Shown: positions 19,573-28,233 of the stretch, piece by piece | Numbering within the stretch: the stretch's first letter is position 1 | Layout of the letters: every line of letters starts with the position of its first letter | Origin: Bacteroidales bacterium | GTDB taxonomy: Bacteria > Bacteroidota > Bacteroidia > Bacteroidales > JAGOPY01 | Direction: 5' to 3' | Assembly: GCA_017991835.1 (NCBI GenBank) | Contig: JAGOPY010000016.1 | Span: 1 to 63,453, forward strand | DNA: 63,453 nt | The notes under the pieces: model-generated | Seen by the model: the letters and a program-made list of their open reading frames with translations, nothing else | Told to the model about the DNA's origin: nothing | The model's database searches: none | Position numbers and translations under genes: made by a program

Positions 19573-19664
19573 AGTTTATAGACTTTAACAAATTGCACAA
19601 TATTGGATGACTTTGGCTTTTCATTACTCCGGAGGAGTTCCTCATTTGTAGCAAAGGCGATGGC
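19573..19664 (+). repeat. Degenerate partial copy of the 519-bp dispersed repeat
   Basis: This segment aligns without obvious gaps to about 90 bases of the repeats at 28885-29403 and 30288-30806, including the CTCCGGAGG...TTTGTAGCAA arm (19627-19654). The rest of the element is missing, so it is an older fragment. Confidence 0.7.
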
Positions 19665-19745
19665 ACCTTATTGAAAATATTCTTTGTTTCCTGGACGTTA
19701 TTAGTTTATCTTTATAATCAAATTCAACTAATTAATAGTGATAAT

Positions 19746-20555
19746 ATGAATAGAGCAGGTCTTATTTTGCTTATGGCCGGATTGATACTGATGGCAGTAG
19801 TTATCCTCCTTCCGGGGTGTAAAGAGGATAACGAACCGGCCCCGTCGCTTCCTCCGCAATCGAGTTTTGTCATGGATTTCAGCGATTTTTCAAATCCTGA
19901 CGACACACTCGGAACCCGCGGGATCACCACATACCAGAACTGGGGTTATTCCTATGCAAACGTAGTGATCTGGCAGACTTTCCTTACGGTGGGCCTTGCC
20001 GTTCCCGTGGCGGCGTTCAACGAATCATTCAATCATGAAGCCGTTTATCATCCCGATGAGGATAACTGGACCTGGTCGTATAACGTAACGGTCGGTTTTG
20101 TGGTTTATGAAGCCGAACTGACCGGTTATCTCGTTGCCGACAGTGTTGCCTGGGAGATGCGTATTACCAAAGGCACCGAGTTTTCAGATTTTCTCTGGTA
20201 TTACGGAAGATCGGCAATCGGCGGAAGCGGGGGGTACTGGATATTGCAGGAAAATCCTTTGAATCCCAATCCCCTTGTTCTGATCGACTGGCATAAGTAT
20301 GCCGATGGCACGGCCGAGATCAGTTACACCAATATCCGGCCCGAAGTTCCCGAGAATGGCACCTATATTTTTTACGGAACCACGCTGAACGATTTCAACA
20401 GGTTCTATCATATTTACAACAAGGTTCAGGATAACCTGACCGAGATCGAATGGAGTTCGGTGAATAAGAACGGCCAAGTCAAAGACCCGCTGCATTTCGG
20501 CGATGACCTGTGGCATTGCTGGGACGGGAGTTTGATGGATGTTGTATGCCCGTGA
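19746..20555 (+). CDS. Hypothetical lipoprotein
   Basis: The start at 19746 (MNRAGLILL) gives 269 residues with a lipoprotein signal: a hydrophobic stretch, then a LLPGC lipobox with Cys at about residue 24, then an acidic KEDNEP linker. The mature part is rich in Trp, Tyr and Asn (NWGYSYANVVIWQTF, DNWTWSYNVT) and looks like a beta-sandwich secreted domain. I recognise no family. An in-frame upstream start at 19671 would bury the signal peptide, so I reject it. The gene converges on radA with a 12-bp gap. Confidence 0.7.
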   Translation: MNRAGLILLMAGLILMAVVILLPGCKEDNEPAPSLPPQSSFVMDFSDFSNPDDTLGTRGITTYQNWGYSYANVVIWQTFLTVGLAVPVAAFNESFNHEAVYHPDEDNWTWSYNVTVGFVVYEAELTGYLVADSVAWEMRITKGTEFSDFLWYYGRSAIGGSGGYWILQENPLNPNPLVLIDWHKYADGTAEISYTNIRPEVPENGTYIFYGTTLNDFNRFYHIYNKVQDNLTEIEWSSVNKNGQVKDPLHFGDDLWHCWDGSLMDVVCP

Positions 20556-20567
20556 GAATGCCTCCTG

Positions 20568-21944
20568 TCAGCCTGTCCCGATCTTAGTTCTTGCTCCAAT
20601 AACCACATCAGTCACATTTCCGGCAAACACCAGTTCGATTTGATATTTTTTCCCGGAAAGGGCTTTTTTATTGTATTTTGAAAGGATGATGCGTTCGAAG
20701 CCCAGTTTCTCGGCTTCGGCGACGCGGTGCTCGATGCGGTTGACGGCGCGTATCTCGCCCGAAAGCCCTACCTCTGCGGCAAAGCATGTTTTGCTGTCGA
20801 TCGGGATGTCGGCATTGGAGGAGAGGATGGCGGCCACCACGGCCAGGTCGATGGCCGGGTCGTCGACGCGCAGGCCGCCGGCGATATTGAGAAAGACGTC
20901 TTTGGCGCCGAGGCGGAAGCCGCTCCGTTTCTCGAGGACGGCCAGCAGCATGTTCATCCTGCGCACGTCGAAGCCGGTGGTGGATCGTTGCGGCGTGCCG
21001 TAGGCGGCAGAGCTGACCAGCGCCTGGATCTCGATGAGCATCGGCCGCAGCCCTTCTACGGAGGCGGCGATAGCCACCCCGCTGACATCTTCTTCGCGCT
21101 GCGAGATCAGGATCTCCGACGGGTTGGTCACCTCGCGCAGGCCGCTGTCGTGCATCTCGTAGATGCCCATCTCCGACGTCGGCCCGAAGCGGTTCTTCAC
21201 CGAACGCAGGATGCGGTAGCCGTAGTTGCGTTCCCCTTCGAAACTCAGCACCGTGTCGACCATGTGCTCCAGTATTTTCGGGCCAGCCAGCGAGCCGTCC
21301 TTGATGATATGCCCGATGAGGATGACCGGCGTGGCGGTGGATTTGGCGAAGCGCTGCATCTCGGCCGCACATTCCCTGATCTGCGAGATGCTGCCGGCAG
21401 GGGAGTCGAGCAGGTCGGTCTGCAGGGTCTGGATGGAGTCGATGATCACCAGCGACGGCTTTATTTCGTTAAGATGATGGAGTATCTGCGCCGTGCCGGT
21501 CTCGGTCATGATAAAGCACTCTTCGTTCTTCACCCCGACGCGGTCGGCCCGCATCCTGATCTGCTGTGCGCTCTCTTCGCCGGTTACGTACAGGACCGTC
21601 TGTCCTTTCATCCGCAGCGCCACCTGGAGCAGCAGGGTCGATTTACCGATCCCCGGCTCGCCGCCGACGAGAATAATCGATCCCGGCACCAGCCCGCCGC
21701 CCAGCACACGGTCGAGCTCGCCGTTATGTGTCGTCCTCCGCTTCCCCTCTTCCGCCTTGATTTCCTGCACTTTGACCGGTTTTGTGGTCCTCCCGTCCTC
21801 CCGCCTTACCGTCTTGCCCTCCACCTTCACCACCTCTTCCACATACGTATTCCACTCGCCGCAGGCGGGGCATTTTCCGATCCACTTGGGCGACTGGCTG
21901 CCGCAGGACTGGCAGAAGAAGACGGTTTTCGATTTGGAGGTCAT
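20568..21944 (-). CDS. radA: DNA repair protein RadA
   Basis: RadA is a RecA-like ATPase that drives branch migration in recombinational repair. With the start at 21944 the protein is 458 residues, the usual length. It has the N-terminal four-Cys zinc finger (C11, C14, C25, C28), Walker A (GGEPGIGKST), the RadA-specific KNRFG motif (about 255) and a C-terminal Lon-like domain (FLNIAGGLRVDDPAIDLAV). A longer reading to 22061 is open but lacks family similarity and runs into a repeat. Confidence 0.96.
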   Translation of the reverse strand: MTSKSKTVFFCQSCGSQSPKWIGKCPACGEWNTYVEEVVKVEGKTVRREDGRTTKPVKVQEIKAEEGKRRTTHNGELDRVLGGGLVPGSIILVGGEPGIGKSTLLLQVALRMKGQTVLYVTGEESAQQIRMRADRVGVKNEECFIMTETGTAQILHHLNEIKPSLVIIDSIQTLQTDLLDSPAGSISQIRECAAEMQRFAKSTATPVILIGHIIKDGSLAGPKILEHMVDTVLSFEGERNYGYRILRSVKNRFGPTSEMGIYEMHDSGLREVTNPSEILISQREEDVSGVAIAASVEGLRPMLIEIQALVSSAAYGTPQRSTTGFDVRRMNMLLAVLEKRSGFRLGAKDVFLNIAGGLRVDDPAIDLAVVAAILSSNADIPIDSKTCFAAEVGLSGEIRAVNRIEHRVAEAEKLGFERIILSKYNKKALSGKKYQIELVFAGNVTDVVIGARTKIGTG

Positions 21945-21978
21945 GTTAATCGTGGATGAATGGTAAATTATGTTATTT

Positions 21979-22077
21979 TCTTTGCGAAACTTTGCGATTC
22001 CTCTGCGTAACTCTGCGAAACTTTCTGAGCTGTTACTCAAAGAACCGCAAAGGATACGCAAAGTTACGCAAAGGAAT
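21979..22077. repeat. Degenerate long inverted repeat built of ctttgcg words
   Basis: The left arm repeats CTTTGCGAAA, CTTTGCGATT and CTCTGCGTAA. The right arm repeats CGCAAAGGAT and CGCAAAGTTA. The gene-free stretch 21945-22323 holds this repeat and the promoter of the FISUMP gene; I see no gene in it. Confidence 0.6.
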
Positions 22078-22266
22078 TATCAAACAGAAATTCTGACGGT
22101 AATAGGTTTCTCTACGTTAATCCGAATTTTCGATTAAAAACAGTATGTCACAAGTTCCTTTAAGGCTTTGACCGGATCAACGCAAATCGTTAATGATTAA
22201 AGTTGCATGGGCAAACCGGTGCCTTTTATCCTTTGGAAGAGAGGCTCAGTTTTTTGCTGATTTCCC

Positions 22267-22297
22267 TTGCTTTTCGCTCTTAAGTTCCTTATCTTTA
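22267..22297 (+). promoter_or_regulatory. Bacteroidota-type promoter of the FISUMP gene
   Basis: TTG (22267-22269) is followed after 20 bases by TATCTTTA (22290-22297), one base off the TAnnTTTG consensus. The ATG at 22324 is 26 bases downstream. Confidence 0.5.
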
Positions 22298-22323
22298 GCA
22301 CTTCAAACCAATTCTTACACGCC

Positions 22324-23655
22324 ATGTCAAAGAAATTAATCCTTAGTGCATTTTCAGCAATGATAAGTATGGGATTGTATTCCCAGCGTCCAACGATGGA
22401 CCTGACCTTTACTGCCGTTAACTTTACAGCTCATGTCCAGTTGGACAGCATCAAGGTGATGAACCGAACCCAGGGAGGCGATACAGTGCTGTATTGGCCC
22501 GATACGGTACTTGCGTTCGATTATGTCGGAATGCCTGAGATCCCTAATGAGAACAATGCATTTAAAGTCTTCCAGAACTACCCCAACCCGGTGGCAGACC
22601 AGACCACAATTTCCTTGTACATTCCTGAAAAGGACAAGGTAAGCCTGATTGTTACTGACATCCTGGGCCGGGTGATGTTGAAATCTGATAGAGTTTTAGA
22701 ACAAGGCACGCATTCTTTCCGATTCACCCCCGGCAGCGGCAGCCTTTACTTCTTCACCGTCCGGTGGCAGGGACAAATCAGCAGTATTAAGATCCTTCAT
22801 TACGGGTTAAATTCTGGAGGAACCAGTTCGCTTGAATACATGGGAAGTGAGGAATATTCCCCACAGCTGAAGACGATGAAGGATATTCAGGAATTTTATT
22901 TCACCCCTGGCGATGAACTGCTCTATATCGGCTATGCAGACACCCTTCAGTCGGGCATGCTTGACTCCCCTGAAGAAAGCACCACCTGCAGCTTCCAGTT
23001 CGCCATCAATACCCCCTGCCCGGGAACGCCCACAGTGGAATACGAAGGGCTGGTGTACAACACCATCCAGGTCTTCAGCCAGTGCTGGCTGAAGGAAAAC
23101 CTGAATGTTGGCGAGATGATCAATGGAACAATGGAACAATCGAACAATGGAACCAATGAAAAGTACTGTTACAACGACGAACCTGACAGTTGCGCCAAAT
23201 ACGGAGGCCTTTATCAGTGGGACGAAATGATGCAGTACACCACCCAGCAGGGTGCCCAGGGCATCTGTCCTCCGGGCTGGCACCTGCCCACCGACGAGGA
23301 GTGGAAAGTGCTGGAAGGATCGGTGGACACCCAGTATGGGATCGGAGATCCGCAATGGGATATTTCGGGGGATTATCGAGGTTCCGATGCCGGGACTAGC
23401 CTGAAGACCACCAGTGGCTGGATTTATGGTGGCAACAGCACCGACCTGTTTGGCTTCTCATGTTTGCCCGGTGGCGGCCGCGACAGCTATGGTGCCTTCA
23501 TCAGTGTCGGCTTCGGCGGCTACTGGTGGACTTCGTCGGATCGCAACTACAGCACCGCATGGTACCGTTCCCTCTATTACTACTACCCGGAAGTCTACCA
23601 GTACTACTACGGAAAGCGCTACGGTTTAAGTGTCCGTTGTCTTCGGGATTATTGA
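22324..23655 (+). CDS. Secreted FISUMP-domain protein with internal T9SS-like module
   Basis: The start at 22324 (MSKKLILS) gives 443 residues with a signal peptide (to about residue 20). A motif LDSIKVMNRTQGGD lies at about 40. A module resembling the T9SS sorting domain follows at about 75-160 (VFQNYPNPVADQ, VTDILGRVMLK). The FISUMP domain is C-terminal, about 235-443 (QCWLKENLNVGEMI, GICPPGWHLPTDEEW, YGLSVRCLRD). It is clearly related to the gene at 30849-32213, with the same order and several identical stretches. It is likely a secreted or surface protein; the function of FISUMP domains is not known. Confidence 0.82.
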   Translation: MSKKLILSAFSAMISMGLYSQRPTMDLTFTAVNFTAHVQLDSIKVMNRTQGGDTVLYWPDTVLAFDYVGMPEIPNENNAFKVFQNYPNPVADQTTISLYIPEKDKVSLIVTDILGRVMLKSDRVLEQGTHSFRFTPGSGSLYFFTVRWQGQISSIKILHYGLNSGGTSSLEYMGSEEYSPQLKTMKDIQEFYFTPGDELLYIGYADTLQSGMLDSPEESTTCSFQFAINTPCPGTPTVEYEGLVYNTIQVFSQCWLKENLNVGEMINGTMEQSNNGTNEKYCYNDEPDSCAKYGGLYQWDEMMQYTTQQGAQGICPPGWHLPTDEEWKVLEGSVDTQYGIGDPQWDISGDYRGSDAGTSLKTTSGWIYGGNSTDLFGFSCLPGGGRDSYGAFISVGFGGYWWTSSDRNYSTAWYRSLYYYYPEVYQYYYGKRYGLSVRCLRDY

Positions 23656-23667
23656 CAATTTGACTAT

Positions 23668-23760
23668 TTATCCCGACGAAGGAGGTTTCGGTATTAAATA
23701 ATAAAAGTTACTTTGCCATTTTAATCCGGCTCTCTATATCCATCCACTGATTTTAATCAT
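23668..23760 (-). pseudogene. Possible decayed ParE toxin remnant after parD
   Basis: An ATG (23760) overlaps the parD stop in an ATGA arrangement, the usual parD-parE coupling. The frame reads MIKISGWI, then a stop, then a stretch containing KWQSNFYYLI, then a second stop at 23668. The first residues and the WxxxxxYYxLI pattern resemble the start of ParE proteins. The remnant is only 31 codons, so chance similarity is possible. Confidence 0.35.
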
Positions 23761-24005
23761 GCTTTTAAGTGCTTTTTATGCAAAGATTTCAAGTAATCCT
23801 TTGCATTAAATTCCTCCGCGATTCCACTTTCTTCGCCAAGCTCCAGCGTAACTTTCAGAGCATTTAATTTTTTTTCTTCCTGTTCAAGTAACCGTAATCC
23901 AGCACGGATCACTTCGCTTGCAGAATGGTATCTGCCTTCTCCGATTTTACTCGTAATAAAATCTTCAAAATGGTCGCCCAATGATATGGATGTGTTCTTA
24001 CCCAC
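23757..24005 (-). CDS. parD: ParD-like (CopG-type) antitoxin, apparently without toxin
   Basis: This 82-residue protein matches the ParD pattern: an N-terminal ribbon-helix-helix (NTSISLGDHFEDFI... YHSASEVIRAGLRLLEQEE) and a charged C-terminal toxin-binding tail. The start codon is GTG at 24005; no in-frame ATG is suitable. A 25-bp palindrome overlapping its -7 box fits the self-repression known for ParD. The expected ParE gene is absent downstream and only a possible 31-codon remnant is present. It may be a relic or act in trans on another toxin. Confidence 0.82.
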   Translation of the reverse strand: MGKNTSISLGDHFEDFITSKIGEGRYHSASEVIRAGLRLLEQEEKKLNALKVTLELGEESGIAEEFNAKDYLKSLHKKHLKA

Positions 24006-24020
24006 AGTAGTTGTTTTTTA

Positions 24021-24046
24021 CAAAAGTACCAATATTTGGTACTTTT
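24021..24046 (-). promoter_or_regulatory. parD operator palindrome and -7 box
   Basis: A perfect inverted repeat with 10-bp arms AAAAGTACCA / TGGTACTTTT and a 5-base loop spans 24022-24046. On the minus strand TACTTTTG (24021-24028) matches TAnnTTTG exactly and lies inside the palindrome. This fits an operator bound by the ribbon-helix-helix antitoxin. Confidence 0.65.
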
Positions 24047-24082
24047 ATAAATTTTCCTCAAAAAAATTCCTAAATACTGTAA

Positions 24083-24565
24083 TTACAGAGAATTCAAAAT
24101 TCCGGAGGTCGAATAGCCTTCCGTCAGCGGGATTGTGACAACCTTGCCACCGCGGGCACGCACGATGTCGGCGCCGACGATGGTGTCTTCGGTATAATCG
24201 CCCCCCTTGACCAGCACGTCGGGCTGAACGGATTTGATCAGTTCATAAGGCGTGTCTTCATCGAACAGCACCACGGCGGTCACGAAGCGGAGCGAAGCCA
24301 GCGCCAGCGCCCGCGATTGCTCGTCCTGAACCGGGCGGCCTTCGCCCTTGAGCCTTTTAACGGAAGCGTCGGTATTCAGGCCGATGATAAGGATATTGCC
24401 CAGGTCGGCGGCGGCGGAGAGGTACTCGATATGGCCGCGGTGCAGGATGTCGAAGCAGCCGTTGGTGAATACGATCGTCTGGCTCTGAAACCGCCACAAG
24501 GCGATGAGTTTCGACAGGTCAGCGCGTTCGGTGATTTTCCTGCGCGTGTTTTCAAGCGTGTTCAT
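24083..24565 (-). CDS. rfaE2: D-glycero-beta-D-manno-heptose 1-phosphate adenylyltransferase
   Basis: This cytidylyltransferase-fold enzyme transfers AMP from ATP to heptose 1-phosphate, making ADP-heptose for lipopolysaccharide core synthesis. From the ATG at 24565 (MNTLENTR) it is 160 residues. Motifs visible are FTNGCFDILHRGH (HxGH nucleotide-binding site), GLNTDASVKRLKG and TEGYSTSGIL. It corresponds to the C-terminal half of E. coli HldE as a separate protein, as is common in Bacteroidota. It overlaps the flippase-like gene by 14 bp. A TTG start at 24592 is open but less likely. Confidence 0.92.
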   Translation of the reverse strand: MNTLENTRRKITERADLSKLIALWRFQSQTIVFTNGCFDILHRGHIEYLSAAADLGNILIIGLNTDASVKRLKGEGRPVQDEQSRALALASLRFVTAVVLFDEDTPYELIKSVQPDVLVKGGDYTEDTIVGADIVRARGGKVVTIPLTEGYSTSGILNSL

Positions 24566-25565
24566 GCTGAACTTTCGATTTCTTAAAGACAAGGATATAG
24601 TACGAAATGGCGCCCACGACGATGATCATCAGCGACTGGGCCGACCAGAGGATGATACTGTAGGATACGGCCGGTTCGGCGGCAATAAGAAAGATCTCCA
24701 CCAGGATCGCCTTGACGATGAACTGGTATGCTCCTACGCCGCCGGGAACGGGTGCGACCATGCCGAGGCTGCCGAGCGACATCACCGTGATGGCGTCGAT
24801 AAAGCTCAGCGCCGATGTGTCTTCGATGGCGAAAAAGGCGGTAAAGGTCATCAGCGTGTACAAGGTCCAGATCACGAGCGTAAGACCCAGGAACGACCAT
24901 TTCTGCTTTATCTTCATGATCGTCGTGATCCCCGCCAGGAGTCCCATCACAAAATCCTTCACTTTGTTGTAAAGGTGCATCTCCTTGATCCGGTGAAAGA
25001 AAATCCGGAAGAGGATGATGGGCAGGATGATGAACAGGGCGACAAGGATGATGGCGATGACCAGGTTGTCGCGATTGGCAATGCCCGAGAAGTAGGTGAC
25101 GATGTATTTGTCGACAAAGTTGCTCAGCAGGCTGAATTGCAGGAAGATCACCGCGACGATGATGACGGCCAGGACGATGGTATCGAAAACGCGCTCGGAG
25201 ATAACGGTACCGAACAGCGAATTGAACGGGATCCCTTTCTTTTTGCTCAGTACGCCGCAGCGGCTCACTTCGCCCAGCCTCGGGAAGGCCATGTTGAAGA
25301 AATAGCCGACCATGACGGCGTAGAAGGTGGTCTGAGTGTCGGTTTTATATCCGAGGGAGCGGATCAGGATGTTCCAGCGCATGGCGCGGGCGATGTGGCT
25401 GATGATGCCCAGGGCGATGGAGAGGAGGAGCCAGGAGTATTTCGCCGACCTGATCTCGGTGGCGACGTCTGTAATATCGATTTTGCGGAAGACCAGCCAG
25501 AGCAGCACGAATCCGATCAACAGGAAAAAAAGGTACTGGATGATGGACAGGATGCGCTTCTTCAA
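24552..25565 (-). CDS. Flippase-like integral membrane protein (UPF0104 / LPG synthase TM family)
   Basis: This 337-residue protein has about eight hydrophobic segments and matches the lysylphosphatidylglycerol-synthase membrane-domain family (PVPGGVGAYQFIVKAIL near the C-terminus is a hallmark). Family members move or modify lipid-linked molecules in the inner membrane. Coupling to the heptose adenylyltransferase hints at a role in cell-envelope glycolipid assembly; that is inference. It follows panD after 7 bp. Confidence 0.85.
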   Translation of the reverse strand: MKKRILSIIQYLFFLLIGFVLLWLVFRKIDITDVATEIRSAKYSWLLLSIALGIISHIARAMRWNILIRSLGYKTDTQTTFYAVMVGYFFNMAFPRLGEVSRCGVLSKKKGIPFNSLFGTVISERVFDTIVLAVIIVAVIFLQFSLLSNFVDKYIVTYFSGIANRDNLVIAIILVALFIILPIILFRIFFHRIKEMHLYNKVKDFVMGLLAGITTIMKIKQKWSFLGLTLVIWTLYTLMTFTAFFAIEDTSALSFIDAITVMSLGSLGMVAPVPGGVGAYQFIVKAILVEIFLIAAEPAVSYSIILWSAQSLMIIVVGAISYYILVFKKSKVQHEHA

Positions 25566-25572
25566 GGCGATA

Positions 25573-25920
25573 TCATTTTAGCCGGTTATTCTCGTCGGGA
25601 ATAGCGATGGAAGGCTGGAAATTCTTTGCCTCTTCGGGCGACATGGAGGCGTAGGCGGCGATGATCACCAGGTCGCCGAGGGCTACCTTGCGGGCTGCCG
25701 CGCCATAAACGCCGATGGTGCCCGAGCCTCTCGGCTCTTTGATCACATAAGTTTCAAAACGCTCGCCGTTGTTGATGTTGAACACATGGACCTTTTCCCA
25801 GTTGAAGAGGCCGGCGGCGTCCATCAGGTCTTCATCCACGCCGATGCTGCCGACATAGTGCAGGCCGGAGAGGGTTACCGTAGCCCGGTGTATCTTCGAT
25901 TTTAGTAACTTTACATTCAT
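25573..25920 (-). CDS. panD: Aspartate 1-decarboxylase
   Basis: PanD makes beta-alanine from aspartate for pantothenate and CoA synthesis. The 115-residue proenzyme carries the self-cleavage site Gly24-Ser25 (HYVGSIGVD), which yields the pyruvoyl group. Other family features are IHRATVT at the start and GAAARKVALGDLVII in the C-terminal half. It is encoded 38 bp after panC on the same strand; their products meet in the PanC reaction. Confidence 0.96.
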   Translation of the reverse strand: MNVKLLKSKIHRATVTLSGLHYVGSIGVDEDLMDAAGLFNWEKVHVFNINNGERFETYVIKEPRGSGTIGVYGAAARKVALGDLVIIAAYASMSPEEAKNFQPSIAIPDENNRLK

Positions 25921-25958
25921 TTACAATAGTTTAACCCGCCTCTGCCGGGTAATTGAAT

Positions 25959-26813
25959 TCAGCCTGCAAAATTACGAAATAAAATCAGATTATCGATCAA
26001 CCTGACGTTGCCCAGGAAAGCCGCCACACAGCCGATGATCTCCGGCGCCTGGTCCCATGCATCCACCGGTTGGAGCGTTACGGCATCGGAAAATTCGAAA
26101 TAATCCACGACAAAGCCCTTTTCGGTCAGGCGATCGCAGGCAAGCTGCTTCACTTCGGCGACGCTCTTTATGCCGGCCAGGTCTGCGGCCAGGTCGAGCG
26201 TACGGTAGATCTCCGGTGCGATCGCTCTTTCTTCGGGCGTGAGGCGGCGGTTGCGCGAGCTCATTGCAAGCCCGTCGGCTTCCCTGACGGTCGGGCAGGG
26301 GACGATCCCGACGGGGATATTCTTCATTTTCACCAGCGCGCGGATGATGGCGAGCTGCTGGTAGTCCTTTTCGCCGAAGTAGGCCCGGTCGGGCTGAAAG
26401 ATGTCGAACAGCTTCTTTACCACGACCGCCACGCCGTTGAAGTGGCCCGGGCGGTGCGCCCCTTCCATGACCTGCTCCAGCGGCCCGAAGTGGTACTTCT
26501 CCGTCACCGGTTCTGGGTACATTTCTTTCACCGAAGGGACGAAAACCAGGTCGCAGCCTGCCTCTTCGAGCATAGCCACGTCGGTTTCCAACGTCCGCGG
26601 GTATTTTTCGAGGTCTTCCGGGTTGTTGAACTGGATCGGGTTGACGAAGATGCTGCACCCGGTGATATCGTTTTCGCTGACCGAGCGGCGGATCAGTTCG
26701 GTATGGCCCCGGTGCAGCGCGCCCATCGTCGGCACGAAGCCGGACGATTTCCCCGCCGCTTTCTGCTCATCGAGCCATGCGCGGGTTTCGGAGATTGTAT
26801 GGAAGATTTTCAT
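25959..26813 (-). CDS. panC: Pantothenate synthetase
   Basis: PanC joins pantoate and beta-alanine with ATP. The 284-residue length is typical. Motifs are the ATP-binding FVPTMGALHRGHTELI (HxGH), SIFVNPIQF, the GHFNGVAVVVKKLF region, FGEKDYQQLAIIRALV and the KMSKS-like MSSRNRRL. Its ATG overlaps the higA stop as ATGA, so translation of panC may depend on the toxin-antitoxin transcript upstream. Confidence 0.96.
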   Translation of the reverse strand: MKIFHTISETRAWLDEQKAAGKSSGFVPTMGALHRGHTELIRRSVSENDITGCSIFVNPIQFNNPEDLEKYPRTLETDVAMLEEAGCDLVFVPSVKEMYPEPVTEKYHFGPLEQVMEGAHRPGHFNGVAVVVKKLFDIFQPDRAYFGEKDYQQLAIIRALVKMKNIPVGIVPCPTVREADGLAMSSRNRRLTPEERAIAPEIYRTLDLAADLAGIKSVAEVKQLACDRLTEKGFVVDYFEFSDAVTLQPVDAWDQAPEIIGCVAAFLGNVRLIDNLILFRNFAG

Positions 26814-27190
26814 CGGGATTGATTTTTTACCAGCTTGTAATCGGAAATTAATAGCTCCGGAGATAGATTTAGTCTTTTATTGAGATTCCGGATCATTTCC
26901 AGGGTCAGTTTCCGTCTTCGGTTCAGAATTTCGGAAACCCTGCTTTTTCCACCGATTTCATCGATCAAATCTACCTGCTTAAGGTTCATCTCCTCCATCC
27001 TGATCCTGATCGCCTCGATTGGATCGGGCGCTTCTATCGGATAATGTTTATTTTCATAATCATCAATCAACAGGCCGAGCACATCGGCTTCGTCGCCTTC
27101 GTCAGTCCCTGAAGGGGCATCGAAAATAACCTCCAGTCTTTTTAAAGCTTTCCTGTAGTCTTCTTCGTTTTTAACGGGCCTGATTTTCAT
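26810..27190 (-). CDS. higA: HigA-type antitoxin (HTH protein)
   Basis: From the ATG at 27190 (MKIRPVKNEEDY) the protein is 126 residues. The N-terminal part (YRKALKRLEVIFDAP, DYENKHYPIEAPDP) and the C-terminal XRE-like helix-turn-helix (MNLKQVDLIDEIGGKSRVSEILNRRRKL split across about 70-105) are typical of HigA antitoxins whose toxin gene comes first. It follows higB by 13 bp. Its stop overlaps the panC start by 4 bp. Confidence 0.9.
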   Translation of the reverse strand: MKIRPVKNEEDYRKALKRLEVIFDAPSGTDEGDEADVLGLLIDDYENKHYPIEAPDPIEAIRIRMEEMNLKQVDLIDEIGGKSRVSEILNRRRKLTLEMIRNLNKRLNLSPELLISDYKLVKNQSR

Positions 27191-27203
27191 AATAACCTTT
27201 CTA

Positions 27204-27500
27204 TTAAATTGTTGTCGTATCGATTTTGTCATAATCTTCATGAGTCCCGACGAACCTGATGAAGATCCATTGTTTCTCATAATTTATTTTAGCCACAAGC
27301 CTGAATGCATTTCCCTTGATGTTAAATACGACGCTTCCATCTTTCAGGATACTGGCTGTAGCATATGTTTTCCGGATATCTGCCGGGGATTTCCATATAG
27401 AATTCATGGCTGTATCATACCAGGTCTTCAGGAACTGTTCCGATTCCGGATATGATTTCCAGTATTCCCTCAGCGTACTTTTAGCAAATATCCTTTCCAT
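27204..27500 (-). CDS. higB: HigB-type mRNA interferase toxin
   Basis: This 98-residue protein matches the HigB family: MERIFAKSTLREYW at the start, then WKSPADIRKTYATASIL, NIKGNAFRLVAKINY and FIRFVGTHEDYDKID. HigB toxins cleave mRNA on the ribosome and are neutralised by HigA. The toxin-first order is normal for higBA. A TATCTTTG -7 box lies just upstream. Confidence 0.93.
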   Translation of the reverse strand: MERIFAKSTLREYWKSYPESEQFLKTWYDTAMNSIWKSPADIRKTYATASILKDGSVVFNIKGNAFRLVAKINYEKQWIFIRFVGTHEDYDKIDTTTI

Positions 27501-27517
27501 CCGGTTTAATCAGAAGG

Positions 27518-27525
27518 CAAAGATA
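27518..27525 (-). promoter_or_regulatory. Bacteroidota-type -7 box of the higBA-panC unit
   Basis: On the minus strand TATCTTTG is an exact TAnnTTTG match 18 bases before the higB ATG. I see no well-placed -33 TTG. Confidence 0.5.
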
Positions 27526-27786
27526 AACAATAAATTCGCAAATTGGGAACTTTATTTTTTAATAATTCAATATCCCCAAATCATAAGGAATATCCTCCTC
27601 CGATGTTGTTCATATTAATCCGGCAGCGGCCGGGAGTTTTTTGTTGCTTTTCCGGATTGACAATTATTACACGAAGGACCATGCAGGATTCTTTGCGCAA
27701 CTTTGCGTCACAGCTATTGTGATTTCTATGTGTCCTATCCCGAGGTTTCGGGACAAGTTGTGCCTATCTGGAAAGGGTTTTAAAAT

Positions 27787-27881
27787 AACCACATAGACAG
27801 ATAGAGCACATAGATCCACATAGGGAAATCCAGAATAATAATCTATGTGTCTCCTATGTGCCCTGCTGTGCCTATGTGGTG
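27787..27881. repeat. Degenerate long inverted repeat built of cacatag words
   Basis: The left arm repeats CACATAGA and CACATAGG; the right arm repeats CTATGTGTC, CTATGTGCC and CTATGTGG. It lies in the 733-bp gene-free stretch 27501-28233, which otherwise shows the higB promoter, scattered CTTTGCG words and AT-rich sequence without a supported gene. Confidence 0.6.
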
Positions 27882-28202
27882 AAAAATCAATCAATATGAA
27901 AACGATTACAATCAAACCAGGCCAATAGATGGCAAAGAGAGATTGAGGTTCTATTTTGAGTATAGCATCGAGATAATGAGACATGGAGAAGTCCCGCCAG
28001 GGACGCCATTATGGTGGGGAAAAATGCAAAGCCCGCCGGATCATTTGAATATTAAAAATGATTATATTTGATGAGATTATACCAGGATAATCATATACCT
28101 AAGAAAATCACGCAGTGAAATATCAGTCAATGAATTGTACTTGCATTTTAAGGGGTATAAAATCTATTGGAAAATGATAAATCGAATATAAAGTCAATAG
28201 AC

Positions 28203-28223
28203 TTTGCGCAAACGTTGTGGGGC
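28203..28223 (+). other. attC-like 3' half-site before the AT-rich gene
   Basis: TGCGCAAACGTTGTGGGGC (28205-28223) has a GCGC L-box, a 3-base spacer and a CGTT R-box followed by GGGC. It lies 10 bases before the next ATG. It is complementary to the segment just after that gene except for two 3-base blocks, the pattern expected of integron cassette ends. Confidence 0.5.
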
Positions 28224-28233
28224 ATTATATCGG

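Noticed and set aside
27667..27984. 105-codon frame in the gap upstream of the AT-rich gene
   Set aside because: It lies over the cacatag inverted repeat and shows no recognisable protein features.
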